Below, one piece after another: positions 10,603 through 22,255 of a stretch of DNA of 64,000 nt. The position numbers and the translations under genes were made by a program. Numbering within the stretch: the first letter of the stretch is position 1; the number at the start of each line of letters is the position of its first letter. The notes beneath the pieces were generated by a model that ran no database searches, was not told the origin of the DNA, and saw only the letters and a program-made list of their open reading frames with translations. The DNA lies in NCBI GenBank assembly GCA_946902875.1, contig OX336340.1, positions 24,877,566 through 24,941,565 on the forward strand. The letters are read 5' to 3'. Source of the DNA: Nematopogon swammerdamellus (Eukaryota > Arthropoda > Insecta > Lepidoptera > Adelidae).

Positions 10603-11001
10603 ATATCACTAATAATAATAAATCTGTAAGGGATGGTGATGGAGAAAGTTACTTTGTTACGAGTATGAGATACTGCGTTTGTAGACTCTATGTATGATAC
10701 TAAAGTATTTATTTTTTATTTTTAGAAATCTTTTCTGTACGTATGTATGTATGTTCCTCCATAACTCTTAAGCCGATCATCCAAATTCGATTAAACTTTG
10801 TACAAGCACATTTAACTATGTGGGAAATAGGATAGGCTAAATAAAATTCTGTTGCAGTTATGCTAAGATGTGGCTCTCATACAAACCGAAATGTTCCGCG
10901 CGCCGAAATAAAGGTATGGTAGCGGGTGGTAGCGGGCTTACTTACTTTCTTCTTTTTAAATAGGATTTTCACGCGAGTGAAGCCGCGGGAAAAAGTAATA
11001 G
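10603..11001 (+). mobile_element. Non-autonomous Helitron
   Basis: 5' TCACTAATAATAATAAATCT with GTAAGGGATGG; 3' ACGCGAGTGAAGCCGCGGG. The terminal CTAG is decayed. Bases 11002-11302 show a GC-richer patch (GTCGCGTCGTCGTGTCGGCC) of unknown nature. Confidence 0.75.
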
Positions 11002-11302
11002 TATAATAAAGTATTTTATTAAATGAAAGGGGTTTGGGACTTTGGTTTATTTTTGCACTTATTGCTTTTATGGCGTTTTCCTTTCGACATTGTGCCGACA
11101 TCTATCGTTCGACACAACGACGCGACCCTGAGGCATTGTCGAGCGGCATTTCAGAGGCTCGGCAGTCGAAACGTCAACATAATGACTGATTATGGTCGCG
11201 TCGTCGTGTCGGCCGTCGGGTGAAATATGTCAACATCTCCAAGGTCGACATAGTGTAGAAAAGAAAACACCGTGAAGCAGTAATTGGGAAATTCTTACAT
11301 AA

Positions 11303-11628
11303 ATACATACCACACACGCTGTATCCCGACAATCGGGGTAAGCAGAGTAATCGATGTTGTGCCGCAAGTACTATTGTAAATTACAGCACAACACCGACCA
11401 TCATATTAAGCAATGTATTTAGCACAAGATAACTATCAAGCAGCAAGTAAGGCACGAAGTTCCACCTGCTGCATGTCTCGGTGGAAGGATCGCGCCAAGT
11501 TGAGAGGTGGCCCAACATGTCGCCCTTATGCACGGCATTTTATCCTTATCCCTTAGTCGCCTTCTGAGATATGCACGGGGAGAGATGCAGTGGGGAAATT
11601 CTTTTTAAGTACCGGCCCCACACAAAGC
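11303..11628 (-). mobile_element. SINE-like element, GGGGCCGGTAC head with ACACCGA hairpin tail
   Basis: On the minus strand: GTGTGGGGCCGGTACTTAA, GGCGACTAAGGGATAA, ATGCAGCAGGTGGA, then GTGTTGTGCTGTAATTTAC paired with ACAACATCGATTACTC and TCGGGATACAGCGTGTG. Copies: 32566-32880, 49827-50095, 53288-53560 and 55862-55965 (all minus) and 40480-41045 (plus). The head is shared with the SINE at 5793. Confidence 0.75.
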
Positions 11629-11689
11629 GACGGTGTAAAACTTTATTTTCAATAATTCATAATTTTAATTAATTCATAATCATCCATCA

Positions 11690-11812
11690 GCAATCCGGGA
11701 AGACTCCGATGATATGGCGCCATTTCGATGGTGATAATTTATTATCTGGTCGAAGCATGTACTCTAACCCCTCCGACTCAGCCAGCCATACCGGATTTCA
11801 TAAAAAAAAATT
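11690..11812 (+). mobile_element. tRNA-type SINE, 3' fragment
   Basis: AGCAATCCGGGAAGACTCCG, GGTGATAATTTATTATCTGG TCG, CCTCCGACTCAGCCA, CATACCGGATTTCATAAAAA. Tail only. Confidence 0.7.
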
Positions 11813-12786
11813 GAAAACATTAGGCAATCAAACTGGGGATTTTTTTATTTTGCCGTATCTATGATATCCTGAAATGTTTCTGGACATCTACTGCTCAGAA
11901 ACCTTGACATATCTTCAGAAACAAAAAAAAAATATCATTCACCAAACGTTGTTCTAATACATATTATGGTTGGCTTAGAGGATGTAAGGCGTCCTTCGCT
12001 GATCGTAGGAGTTGTGCAACCTTCTTCGGGGGTTGGAACAGTCGCCAGGCGTCTACCAAATACCGTGTAGCTGTGGGAAATAATACATCGGCCAAACTAA
12101 GCGCAGCGTCACAGAACAGATTTCCGAACACATCAGAGCAGTCAAGAACATGGACAAAACCAAGTCTGCCATAGTGGAGCATGTCGACTCCGGAATGCAG
12201 CACTGGATAAGGTTCGATCAGGTGAAAATTCGGGCCACTGAAAAACGACTCTTTCCACGCATCATCCGTGAGTCCATCGAGATCTTGAAGCATGCCAACT
12301 TCAACAGAGAAGACTCATACAGGCTGTCTCCGGTATGGAATCCCGTGCTCGCCCCCCTGAAGAGTGGCAGGTCTGGCAGTGTGCTCCAGCAGCAGCTGGA
12401 GGACACTGTCAGTACATTTTGCTCCTCGGCGGAGGTGCGGAACGCAGCCCAAGCCGAATTGGTGCCTACCTACAGCTGCAACTACAATCTTCGCAGCCGC
12501 TCGCGTTTGACAGGCAGTGTTCTGTTAACCGCGGGCCCGACCGCAGCCAGGCACTCGCCCTGAGGATGGACTGCACGCGCCAGTCCGAAACGTCGGCCAC
12601 AGTGACCGCGAATTTCAACCATGGTAAGCCAAATACCAACCATAATATGAATATCCATGGTAGACTAAAAGTATTAAGTTGTTCTAATTCGTGTAACAAT
12701 AACAACACGCTATCATATTTTCTCCACATTCTCTCGGGAGTCAGATATCACAATAGGAAAATCCTACCTGAGGCGGTAGCACCTGA
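11813..12786 (+). repeat. Dispersed repeat interrupted by a Penelope-like element
   Basis: The outer parts (11813-11958 and 12679-12786) match the uninterrupted repeat at 12941-13186: GAAAACATTAG...CTGCTCAGAAACCTT...TTCAGAAACAAAA, then ACAATAACAAC...CTCTCGGGAGTCAGATATCA. TTGTTCTAAT is present on both sides of the insert (11949-11958 and 12679-12688). Confidence 0.75.
12045..12563 (+). pseudogene. Penelope-like retroelement, GIY-YIG endonuclease domain
   Basis: The frame reads GVYQIPCSCGK, an in-frame TAA at 12081-12083, then YIGQTKRSVTEQISEHIRAV, KSAIVEHV, RESIEILKHANFNREDSYRL and SPVWNPVL. This is the GIY-YIG nuclease end of Penelope-like elements: GVY at 12048-12056, YIG at 12084-12092, and the conserved Glu of the IREAIEI-type helix. 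It ends NYNLRSRSR and a stop. The reverse transcriptase part is missing and the stop breaks the nuclease, so this is dead. The insert spans about 11959-12678. Confidence 0.88.
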
Positions 12787-12940
12787 AATCTATACATATT
12801 ATTTATTACAAGTATTTTAGCGACTACCCACATAATAACATCCTTTACAGTTCATCGAAAACACAGATTGAGCGCAAGATTGACAATTTTCCTGAGAATT
12901 CTGACTACAAAGACTTATTGTATCAGGTATAATAAATTGT

Positions 12941-13186
12941 TGAAAACATTAGCCGTACAAACTGGTGAATTTTTGGATTGGCCGTATCTCTAATGTCCAC
13001 AAATGTTTATGAACATCTTCTGCTCAGAAACCTTCACATATCTTCAGAAACAAAACAAAAATATCGTTCACCAAACGCTGTTCTAATTCGTGTAACAATA
13101 ACAACAAGCTCTCATATTTTTCTCCACATCCTCTCGGGACTCAGATATCACAATAGGAAAATCCTACCTCGCGGCACCACCTGAAA
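12941..13186 (+). repeat. Uninterrupted copy of the repeat at 11813-12786
   Basis: Same sequence order as the interrupted copy, with CTGTTCTAATTCGTG intact where the Penelope-like insert sits. Bases 12787-12940 and 13187-13595 are non-coding; 13510-13575 is a (GT)n-rich microsatellite. Confidence 0.75.
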
Positions 13187-13595
13187 TTCAAACCGTTTCT
13201 CTCCCTGAGGCACACATCCTAACACAAAAAGGTATGCGCTCGCTCGGCCTCCTTTGAGCCTTTCCAACAACGTCACAGAGGGAACCGAGTGGGTTGGAGT
13301 GGGGGTTATAATGCTCTTTTGACCGCGAAATTAAAATGTATTTCGGATTCCAGGCCGCGGTTTCGCAAAGGAGGGCTTCTTCAATAAGGTAAAGGCATGG
13401 TACAGGTATGGTATGTTGATATTGAACGATTATTCAGAGGGGCGAATAAAAGGGAGGTATTATATTCAGGCGCTCTGTGGTCCTTATCATAATCATCAAT
13501 ACTAATAATGTGTGTGTGTATATGTGTGTATGAGGGTGCGTGTGTGGGTGTGCGCGCGCGAGGGTGTGTGTGTGTATTTTTTTTATTTTTTTTAT

Positions 13596-13932
13596 TGAAA
13601 CTGACACGGTTTGCTACATCACCGACAAAATCCGCAATGTCAACCGATAGCACCGGGTGAACTAGGTGCCATGTCAGTGCTTCCCTTCGGTCGTGCTGGC
13701 TACACGGAACTGGACGGAAAACGAGAAGTATTTACATAGCCGTTTCGACCAACGTTTCATCCAGTGTGGTGGTACCAACCCGGGCGAGTTGAACCCTACG
13801 ACCTAGTAAGGTATGAAGGGAAGGGATCCACAGTTTTACGTGGAATCCGAACCACGGTCAGGCTCCAACGGTCGAGCGGTCACCCATCTCAGCACTGACC
13901 GGCCCAGCGTCTGCACCACTGAGCTATCGCAA
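13596..13932 (-). mobile_element. 5S/tRNA-headed SINE
   Basis: On the minus strand: A-box-like GATAGCTCAGTGGTGCAG, 5S-like GGTCAGTGCTGAGATGGGTG ACC, B-box-like GGTTCGGATTCC, shared core and GTGTCAGTTTCAATAAAAA tail. Next to it (13925-13982) is a stump of an RTE 3' end. Confidence 0.8.
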
Positions 13933-14454
13933 ATTTGAGAGGTGTATGTCCAGCAGTGGACGCTTACACGCTGACTGACTGACAGGAATATTAGAATCTA
14001 CAGAATGACGGAACAATAAAGTAAACAAAAGTAGGTTATTGTGAAAACCTATTTATACTCAACAAAAACAGAAATCAATGACTTCAAAAACAGTTATTTT
14101 GGTATGAAAGACATCAAAATTGGCTGTAACTGTTCACTGAATACAAAAGGTACTAATCCTGAAATGTTCCAACAAATTCTGCCACAATAACTTTTGTGTA
14201 TCGGTCTTTAGAGACCCGACCATCGAAATATTCAAATGAACTTTGTCTGGAAATGTCAAAGGTCGTAAGTAAGCAGGATTTGACTGAGCCCACAGAACAA
14301 TCTCTCTGGGTACTACTAATAGAAATGCATAGTGAGCTAAGAAATTCAAACCGTGTCATGATTGTCTCCCCACGTCCATGTTGTATTGTATTGTTTTGTT
14401 AATTGATCATTCATAGACATACACTTAGACTGCACTCGAACACAATTTGTCAAG

Positions 14455-14640
14455 ACACAATTTGTTCTATCCGGTTCGATTACACCCACGAAGAAGAATC
14501 GGCAAGAAACTTCGCAGGGAATTGTTTATACATATTATTTATAAAATCACTTACAGTCTATCGAAAACGCAGATTGAGAGCAAGATTAACAATTTTGCTG
14601 AGAGTTCTGGATATGGCCAAATCGGTAACGTTGGCCGATT
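14455..14640. repeat. Dispersed LINE-like 3' segment
   Basis: CCGGTTCGATTACACCCACG with AGAAACTTCGCAGGG and ACAGTCTATCGAAAACGCAG. Related pieces at 12835-12910, 61160-61330 and 62090-62150. Bases 13990-14450 and 14720-15530 contain no recognised gene; frames there overlap repeat pieces. Confidence 0.45.
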
Positions 14641-15533
14641 GCGGACTGGACGATAACGGCACGGCCACGGTAACGGCACGACCAACACACGGCAGCAGTG
14701 GAGACAAAAATGTATGAAAAAACCCGTGTCGGCAAATCTTTACTGTCACCGTCGATTACGAAAGCTGTTCCACAGGTATACATTTGTTAAATTTTTAGGT
14801 TTTCGTAACCAGCGAATTTAGCAGGGATCTTATAAAATCGGTCATATTATGTCCGTTCGTCCGTCGTTTGTATGTCTGTTACACGCGCTGTCTGAGGTGA
14901 AAACTCCAGGACGTAAAGATATCTAAATAAAAAAAAATAAAAAAATAAAAACAAAAAAAGTAGCTCATTTAGTCTTCACGGCACAAAAATAAATTTTAAG
15001 TTTATATCTTAAACCGTTATTGAGAAAATTGCATTTTTGTGGACTGCAGCGCGGAGCCGCGAGCGAGAAAACGTGCGAATTCGTCATCGCTGCGCGCACT
15101 CGCTATGCGTGAAAGAAGAAGATGGCTACGGAACCCTCTGGTCCTCCTGGAAGTTCTCTGGGTGTGAACAACGCTCGCGCTTCACAGGCTTTTGTCCCCT
15201 CTGCTGCCGTGATCGTGACTCAAGACGTTGCCGTTGCCGTGCCGTCATCGTTCAGTGCGCAAGCGGCCTATGTGGAGTTATTTCGATTGGGATATGTATG
15301 AATATGACTAAGCGGGTCGTAAAATTTGTAATATACAATTTATAAATCGAGTTCCTGAAGCACAACACCGATTCCTCTGCTTACCGATGTCGATTATAGT
15401 GAAGGTTTGTAAACTAATTTGGCAATTAATTGTACTTGTGGAAATCTTAACGCAAAGCCAAACTTACATAAACCCGTAAGTTGAAACGTAAAAATTTACA
15501 GTGTAGGTAAAACATGTAGTTAATCAATACTAA

Positions 15534-15902
15534 TAATAAATCTGTAAGGGATGGTCATGGAGTAAGTTATTTTGTTTTATGAGATACTGCGTTTTTAGGT
15601 ATGATACTAAAAAATTTTAGATTTTTAGAAATATCTTGTCTGTATGTATGTATATTCCTCCCTCTTAAACCGAACTTCCAAATTCGATGAAACTTAGTAC
15701 AAGCACATTTAACTATACGTGACACAGGATAGGCTAAATAAAATTCAGTTCCGGTTACGCGAAGATGTGGCTCTCCTATAAACCGAATTATTCCGCACGC
15801 CGAAATAAAGGTAACGCAGGAACGCAGCTCGGCGTTCTTTCTTACTTACTTTCTTCTTGTTAGATACGAATTTCAGCGAGCGTAGCCGCGGCCAAAAGCT
15901 AG
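15534..15902 (+). mobile_element. Complete short non-autonomous Helitron
   Basis: It runs from TCAATACTAATAATAAATCT to GCCAAAAGCTAG and is followed by T; the terminal block is GTAGCCGCGG. 369 bp, no coding capacity. It sits between A and T as Helitrons usually do. Bases 15903-16374 hold no recognised feature. Confidence 0.88.
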
Positions 15903-16374
15903 TATTAAATATAAATGAAGTAATTATTTGATTTTAAATATAAGGTACCATGTCCATATAGGTTGTTGGATCTTAGTTTGTGCGGGCTTCAGTCTGCAAG
16001 CCGGATTTAGAAATGTAGGTGAAACTTTTGATTCAGCCTGAAGGATAAATTGGTAATGACAGCCTTTTAAGTGGCGTAGACGATTTTAACGCTTAATTGT
16101 TGAGGCAAGTTTAAGTAGAGTTTTGACGAGTTGTTAATTTGTCAGTAAATTATGTCTGTAAACTGGGTATCGGTTAATGAAAAATACTTTGAGCCGGGTT
16201 TGAAGTTTACCCGTAATAGACAAACCGATCGTGCATTTTATAATAGTTTAGAAGAAGGGGTTTCCGGTCCCACTCCCTCCCCCTTTTAATTTCCAGGATA
16301 CAGATCTGGTTTACACCGGTGATGTTCTCGCACACTGCCTGCAATGTAAGGGATGATGATGACAACTGCCCTAT

Positions 16375-17098
16375 TATCTATTAGCTATCATCAGCTATTA
16401 GCTATTTGCTATCATAAGCAGCGGGTGGCCGAGTGGTTTGGGCATCGGCTTCTCATGCAGGAGGTCCGAGGTTCGAATCCGGTCGCCGTGTACCAATGAG
16501 TTTTTTCTGACGAAAAAATTTACGTGCATACCTACACCTGCTGCTTCACCGTTCGGAACCGGTGTAAAACTGTAGGTCCCTTCCATTACCCCTTACTAGG
16601 TGGTAGGCTCAAATTGTAGCCGACTGGGTTGGTACCACCGTGCTGGATGTAAGATGACTGCATAGCAGCCTCGGTTGTGTCCTCCTCTGGTCCAGTATAG
16701 CTAGCATTCCAGGGAAGTCTCCGGTATGGCACCATGACATTCTCGGAGGTGATATTGGCTAGTCAGAGCATGTGCTTTGGCCCCTCTGACTCAGCCACCC
16801 ATACCGGATTACATAAAAAAAGAAATCAGCTATTACCTATTAGCTATCATCAGCTATTACCTATTAGCTATCATAAGCTATTATCTATTAGCTATCATCA
16901 GCTATTAGCTATTAGCTATCATCAGCTATTGGCTATTAGCTATCATCAGCTATTAGCTATCATCCGCTATTAGGTATTAGCTATCATCAGCTATTAGCTA
17001 TTAGCTATCATCAGCTATTAGCTATTAGCTATCATCCGCTATTAGCTATTAGCTATCATCAGCTATTAGTTATTATATAGCTATCGTCAGCTGTTAGT
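16375..17098 (+). repeat. AGCTATTAGCTATCATC minisatellite split by a SINE
   Basis: Units mix AGCTATT, AGCTATC and ATC in a roughly 24-28 bp rhythm at 16375-16422 and again at 16826-17098. The tRNA-headed SINE at 16423-16818 interrupts the array. Confidence 0.85.
16423..16818 (+). mobile_element. tRNA-headed SINE, near full length
   Basis: The head resembles a class II (Leu/Ser-like) tRNA: A box GTGGCCGAGTGGTTTGG, B box GAGGTTCGAATCC. Then the shared core TAAAACTGTAGGTCCC...CTAGGTGGTAGG...GGTTGGTACCACCG, and a tail with GGAGGTGATATTGG, CCACCCATACCGGATTACAT and A-run. Other copies: 34347, 39769, 41585, 59199 (+); 28615, 51308 (-). Confidence 0.88.
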
Positions 17099-17156
17099 TT
17101 TAGGATCATGCGAAATTACTATAGAAGAATGAGACATATATATTCCATATATATAT

Positions 17157-17528
17157 GGAAACTGACACGGTTGGCTACATCATCTACTACATCCGTGTTA
17201 CCAGCCCATAACACCTTGGCAAACTAGGTGCCATGTCAGTGCTTCCCTTCGGTCGTGCCGGCTACACTGAACTGGACGGAAAACACGAACTATTTACATA
17301 GCCGTTTCCACCGACCTTTCATTCAGTGCGGCGGTACCAACACGGGCGGGTTAAACCCTACCACCTAGTAAGGTAAGAAGGGAATGGACCTACAGTTTTA
17401 TGTGGAATTCGAGCCACGGTCAGCCTCCAATGATCGAGCGTTCATCCATCCATCCACTGACCGCGCCCAGGTGTGCTTATGATCCGACCGACAGTCGACC
17501 GACCGCACCACTGAGCTACCGAGGAGGC
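17157..17528 (-). mobile_element. 5S/tRNA-headed SINE
   Basis: Near full length on the minus strand: TCGGTAGCTCAGTGGTGCGG, partially decayed 5S block (GGTCAGTGGATGG), core and GTGTCAGTTTCCATAT end. Confidence 0.82.
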
Positions 17529-17621
17529 TATGCTAGCATCCAGCGGGTCATACCCGCAAAGTCTTGTTTTTTTTTTATTTCGCCTAATAAAAAGGAAACC
17601 TCAGTTCTGTGCTGAATGAGA

Positions 17622-17745
17622 ATTGGACACTGCTGCACTCCAGTCCATCTAGCCAGACTTCGTATACTTGACTCATCAATCTGCGAGTGCGGATTGGACG
17701 AAGGAACCCTGGACCATATCCTCTTTGGTTGTCCAATTACCGTCG
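17622..17745 (+). pseudogene. Jockey/R1-like LINE ORF2 C-terminal fragment
   Basis: Frame reading IGHCCTPVHLARLRILDSS, then ICECGLDEGTLDHILFGCP: the CxCG...TxDHIxFxC zinc-knuckle signature at the C-terminus of Jockey-clade ORF2. No start or flanking domain. Bases 17746-18394 include an open frame at 17798-17995 (RRAGPFYVEQYLRRYTK...) that I do not recognise. Confidence 0.75.
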
Positions 17746-18394
17746 CGGTTAATTAATTATAACTATCCTATATGTGAACGGGATTATAGTATACTGAGTG
17801 AATATGAGACGAGCCGGCCCATTTTATGTGGAACAATATTTACGCCGCTATACAAAATCTAGTGCAGTAGTCGATCGATGGCTGAAAGTCGCTACAAGGA
17901 CTACAAGGTTCAAGTTTCAACAATTTAAAAGCGCCCGAAGTGTTCGTCTAAAGCCGCAATTTCAAATTAAAATTCCAACAGATATTGAAAATTAGCACTT
18001 CAACAGATTTTCAATGAATATCATCTTCAATTAGCTGAACAAACTTCAGAGAATCCTCTTTCAAAATATCTCTCTTAATCGACAATTTCAAGTTCTAAGA
18101 CTAAAATATTATCTCTTAGAAAACGTTGAACTACATAGCTAGCTAAGTAAAATGTGGTTTCATGCGATTTGTTGAAACTTTATGTCTGTAAAGTTCAAAG
18201 TAGACATCTTTGTGTTTTATTGGCGTGAAAACGTATTGTATATGCACTCTTAACGTCTGCAGGAATTTTCTACAAGTAGGTATACGTTTGGGGTACGGTA
18301 ACCTGCTAGGTGAGTGGCGGAAAGAAATATACCTAAACATTATGAGATAGGTACATACAGTAGCATAAAACATAAACAGCATATCTTTATAACG

Positions 18395-18782
18395 TGTCCC
18401 AAAACTCAACGTCAAGCGAAAACCAGGGCGTAGGCCAGTTTATGACTACCCAGGGAAAAATAAGAAAAAAAAAATCGGAGTCATTTGTTTTTTATGATAT
18501 GAGCATTTTTTGAAAAACGTTTCGTACAACATTTTTAGGTACTACGACTACAAATTTGTAAATATAATTGTTATTTTTTTTTATTGGTAGCCCAAATATC
18601 TCTGCTATTGATCAGTATCCCAAATAAAACCAAAATGCCCATAGTTTTATCACAAAAAAATATTAAGTAATAATGCTTACATCATAAAAAACAAATGACC
18701 CCGATTTTTTTTCTTATTTTTCCCTGGATAGTCATAAACTGGCCTACTCCCTGGTTCCCGCTTGACGTTGAGTTTTGGGACA
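18395..18782. mobile_element. MITE with about 90-bp terminal inverted repeats
   Basis: TGTCCCAAAACTCAACGTCA at the left and its inverse ending TTTTGGGACA at the right. The arms continue through GGCCAGTTTATGACTACCCA and AAAATAAGAAAAAAAA. The middle is AT-rich and non-coding. Confidence 0.88.
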
Positions 18783-18785
18783 GCC

Positions 18786-18955
18786 TGTTTATATTTGTCA
18801 CCTAGCGCTCCTCCTAAACGGCTGGACCGATTTGGATGAAATTTTGTTTGTATATTTGAGTGGGTCCCTGGATGGTTTGAAAATACAAATTGGACCCGGT
18901 AGATGGCGTCGTGATAAGTCCACGCGGACGAAGTCACGGTCACAGCTAGTATATT
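18786..18955 (+). mobile_element. Short Helitron-like element, second family
   Basis: Ends CACGCGGACGAAGTC...CACAGCTAGT, the alternate Lepidoptera Helitron end. The body has GGACCGATTTGGATGAAATT. The left edge abuts the MITE at 18782. Bases 18956-19285 are AT-rich with a LINE-tail-like GCGAAATAAATATCTGAATC. Confidence 0.6.
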
Positions 18956-19289
18956 ATTATGTATAAACAAATAAGTAATCGTCTTATAACTGTTAATTGT
19001 CTTATTTATTAGGTACGTCTTATAAATATATGGCGTTGTCTGTTCGGAATCTGAATGTAACGCAAATTGTAGTAATTTTAAATTCGAATATTTTGATAAA
19101 TATAACAAATTACAAACGATTTAAGTGGCGCTCTCAGAAGATGCAAGCTTAAATTAACAACTTTCGCCTTTGAAATTGTTTCTTCAAAATAAAAAATAAA
19201 AACGTAATCCCACTGACGAACCATACTGAATATGCATAATGTCTCAATGAAATATTGTTATTGTTGTGTGTTCTTTATGGCGAAATAAA

Positions 19290-19800
19290 TATCTGAATCT
19301 GAATCAAACGGGGGGGGGGGGGGTGTTATAAGTTTGACGTGTGTGTGTGTCGTTGTGTGATTGTGTGTGTGAGGGTGTGTCTGTCTGTGGCATCGTAGCT
19401 CCCAAACAGATGGACCGATTTGGATGCGTTTTTTTTATTAGGAAGCTTGTTTAATCGGGATGGTTCTTAGCTATGTTTGTAATCAAGTAATAAGTAATAA
19501 GTATATAAGTAAGCAAGTAATAAAAAAATTAATTATCTTAAAAAGTGGACCGATTTGCATGCGGTTTTTTTAAAAGCTTGAAATAAAAGTTAAATTACAA
19601 ATTTAAAAAACCCCCGACCCTTAAAAAGTCCAAAATAATTTCTATTTACTTACTTAAATGGGTCGGGGGACCGCTAAGTAAATAAAATATAAAAACTCTG
19701 CGAGCTGCGAGGGAATTTACCTACTTAGCGGTCCACCGACTCCTTTAAGTAAATGGAAATTATTTTTGACTTTTTAATGGTCGGGGTTTTTTTATTGTCA
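19290..19800. repeat. Dispersed repeat with GGACCGATTTG boxes and GGTCGGGG ends
   Basis: A 14-G run (19310-19323), a (GT)n tract, GGACCGATTTGGATGCG, CTTAGCTATGTTTGTAATCA, then AAAACCCCCGACCCTTAAAA paired with an inverse copy. Relatives: 20262-20700, 21005-21320, 25195-25620, 40188-40395. No coding. Confidence 0.6.
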
Positions 19801-20058
19801 TGGTAAATTCGAAATATGTATGAGCATCATAAATTTCCTTAATTATTTTTCTTTAACTAGAAAAGCCGTAGATGTTCTTTTGAGCTGAAAAGTCGATCTG
19901 TTAGCGGTGCTTTCAAGAGAAGCTAGACCTTGTTTGACCTAAGGTCCCATACAGCTTTAGCAAGACTCGTGGAGAGAATGAAGGAATCGTTCAGGAATTC
20001 GTCGCCAGCGCCCGCGGCTTACATGATTATGTTTCAGGGTTGCTTGGCCCCTTCTGTA

Positions 20059-20803
20059 TCAATACTAATAATAAATCTGTAAGGGATGACCATGGAGTAA
20101 TTTACTTTGTTTTATGAGATACTGCATTTGTAGACTATGTATGATACTAAAACTAAATTGACGATTTTTAGAAATCTTTTCTGTATGTTCCTCCATAACT
20201 CTTAAACCGATCATCCGAATTCGATGAAACACATTTAACTATACGTGACACAGGATAGGCTAAATTTTTTCGTTAAATAATTTCCGTTCACTTACTTAAA
20301 GGAGTCGGGGAGTGGGGCGGGGGGGGGGGGGGGGGGGACGCTAAGTAAATACCCGCGCGGCTCTGAGTTTTTATATTTTATTTACTGAGCGGAAATGATT
20401 TTGACTTTCGGGGATTTTAAAATTTGTACTTTAATTTTTATTTCAAGTTAAAAAAAAAACCATGCAAATCGGTCCACTTTTTGAGATAATTTATTTTTTG
20501 ATTATTACTTAATTACTTGATTAATTGATTAAACAAAAAACGTAGCTAAGAACCATCTCGATTAAACCAGCTATCTAATAAAAAACCGCTTCCACATGGG
20601 TCCATCCGTAAACACCCATAAACACATACACACATACACACCCACGTTAAACTTATAACTATAACACCCCTCTTTTTGCGTCGGTAAATAACACGTAACA
20701 GTTCCGGTTACGCTAATATGCGCCGAAATAAATTAGCGGGCTTACTTACTCTCTTGTTTTTAAATACGAATTTCACGCGGGCGAAGCCGCGGGCAAAAGC
20801 TAG
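20059..20803 (+). mobile_element. Helitron interrupted by a GGTCGGGG-family repeat
   Basis: TC start at 20059 (TCAATACTAATAATAAATCT), GCAAAAGCTAG end at 20803 followed by T. The Helitron sequence stops near 20262 and resumes with CAGTTCCGGTTACGC at 20699. The insert holds 19 consecutive G (20319-20337). Bases 21321-21660 show only short unrelated frames. Confidence 0.8.
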
Positions 20804-21667
20804 TCGTAAATATATTCGTGGTGGCGACATGTCGCGCATAAAGATAATATTTTATTTGCGACATTTAAGAAAATAAACTTGTCTCTGCGAAAGGCTTCGT
20901 TCGATGCTGCTAGACTCGATGAGCGTGCAAACCATAAATACATTACCATAAATATATACATACATACCATCACACTCTATCCCGACGATCGGGCTAAGCA
21001 GAGTCAAAAATAATTTCCGTTTACTTACTTAAAGGAGTCGGGGGACCTCTAAGTAAATAAAATCTAAAAACTCAGAGCTACGCGGGTATTTGAATTTCTA
21101 AGGGTCGGGTGTTTTTTAAATTTGTAATTTAACTTTTATTTCAAGCTATTTAAAAAAAACCCATCCAAATCGGTCCATCCGTTTGGGAGCTACGATGCCA
21201 CAGACAGATACACCACACACATACACACCCTCTCTCACCCTCACACACACACACACACCCTCTCACACATACACACACACGTCAATCTTATAACATCCCT
21301 CCGTTTTCTTCGTCGGGGGTTAATAAAATAATAACGCACATGAACGTAAAACTGAATAAAAAACTTCGCCAAAATCTTTGCGTTTTCGCAAAGCTAAAAA
21401 TGGAACAAATGAAATTGATACAAAAGAAGCAGATACTTTCACAACAAAGGATGCAGACAAGCCTCGGAACAATAGCTGTGTCAAAACCCACGCTCGTCCT
21501 CTGTGCGGTTGGAACTCAACGCTCTAGAGTACATTAGTTACATTCAGAGAGATTCAATGAGACATGAAATGCTAGAACATTGCTGCTTGACATGAAACTT
21601 CGAAATTAGTATGAATTAAATCTTATTTTATTATACAAAATATTTGTTCTTAGATTTTTATATATAT

Positions 21668-21689
21668 TTTATAAGAGATACAGCCCTCG

Positions 21690-21748
<59 letters not shown>

Positions 21749-21800
21749 GGCATAGGTTTAGTAATAGGGTCCCGTGCGACGGATACAGAACCCTAAAAAT
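21668..21800 (+). repeat. Short CCGGCCAAGTG-family piece with (CAGA)n
   Basis: AGATACAGCCCTCGGACAGA, then an uninterrupted (CAGA)n run to about 21747, then TAGTAATAGGGTCCCGT and GAACCCTAAAAA. Another small piece, AAAACCGGCCATCGG, is at 21985. Confidence 0.7.
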
Positions 21801-22029
21801 GCAAGTAAGCTATGAAGAAAGTACCCATCGATCGTTCGAACAATGTTACACGCTATCAATCATTGTCAACCAATCTATCACTCGATACATTCAATTTCAT
21901 TTCAACCATGAAATATGTATCACTTCAACAGATACGTTGACCGTTCACCAAGGCATTCCCCTTCACGTCATTTGGAGTAAAAAAAACCGGCCATCGGCAT
22001 CGAGGTTTCCGTATCGCCAACAATTACTA

Positions 22030-22255
22030 AAAAAACTGTGAAATAAAAAACTATTTAAACAAATATAAAAACCGCCTTCAAAAATGTATGAAATAAAAAA
22101 ATAAAAATCGAACCCTAGAGTTGAAGGCGGTGGTGCTAAAGCAAGCAAAAATAACCGACCGCCTTTAACTCTAGGGTTCGATTTTAATTTTTTTATTTCA
22201 TACATTTATGAGGGCGGTTTTATATTTTTTTAAATAGTTTTTTTTACATACAAAC
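22030..22255. mobile_element. Fold-back MITE
   Basis: Inverted arms AATCGAACCCTAGAGTT and AACTCTAGGGTTCGATT flank a short loop with GAAGGCGG and CCGCCTTT. The outer ends are AAACTATTTAAA and AAATAGTTT. Same broad family as 2785-3010. Confidence 0.75.

Noticed and set aside
12335..12820. 161-residue plus-strand frame
   Set aside because: A shifted shadow of the Penelope-like GIY-YIG frame that begins upstream.
15037..15345. 102-residue plus-strand frame
   Set aside because: Composed of pieces of dispersed repeats (ACGGAACCC-family and GCCGTTGCCGTGCCG repeat).
16423..16500. Possible tRNA-Leu/Ser gene
   Set aside because: Good A and B boxes, but it continues into a SINE body repeated at many loci and lacks a matched acceptor stem.
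18677..19108. 143-residue minus-strand frame
   Set aside because: It crosses a MITE arm and a Helitron-like end; its long reading is due to repeat composition.
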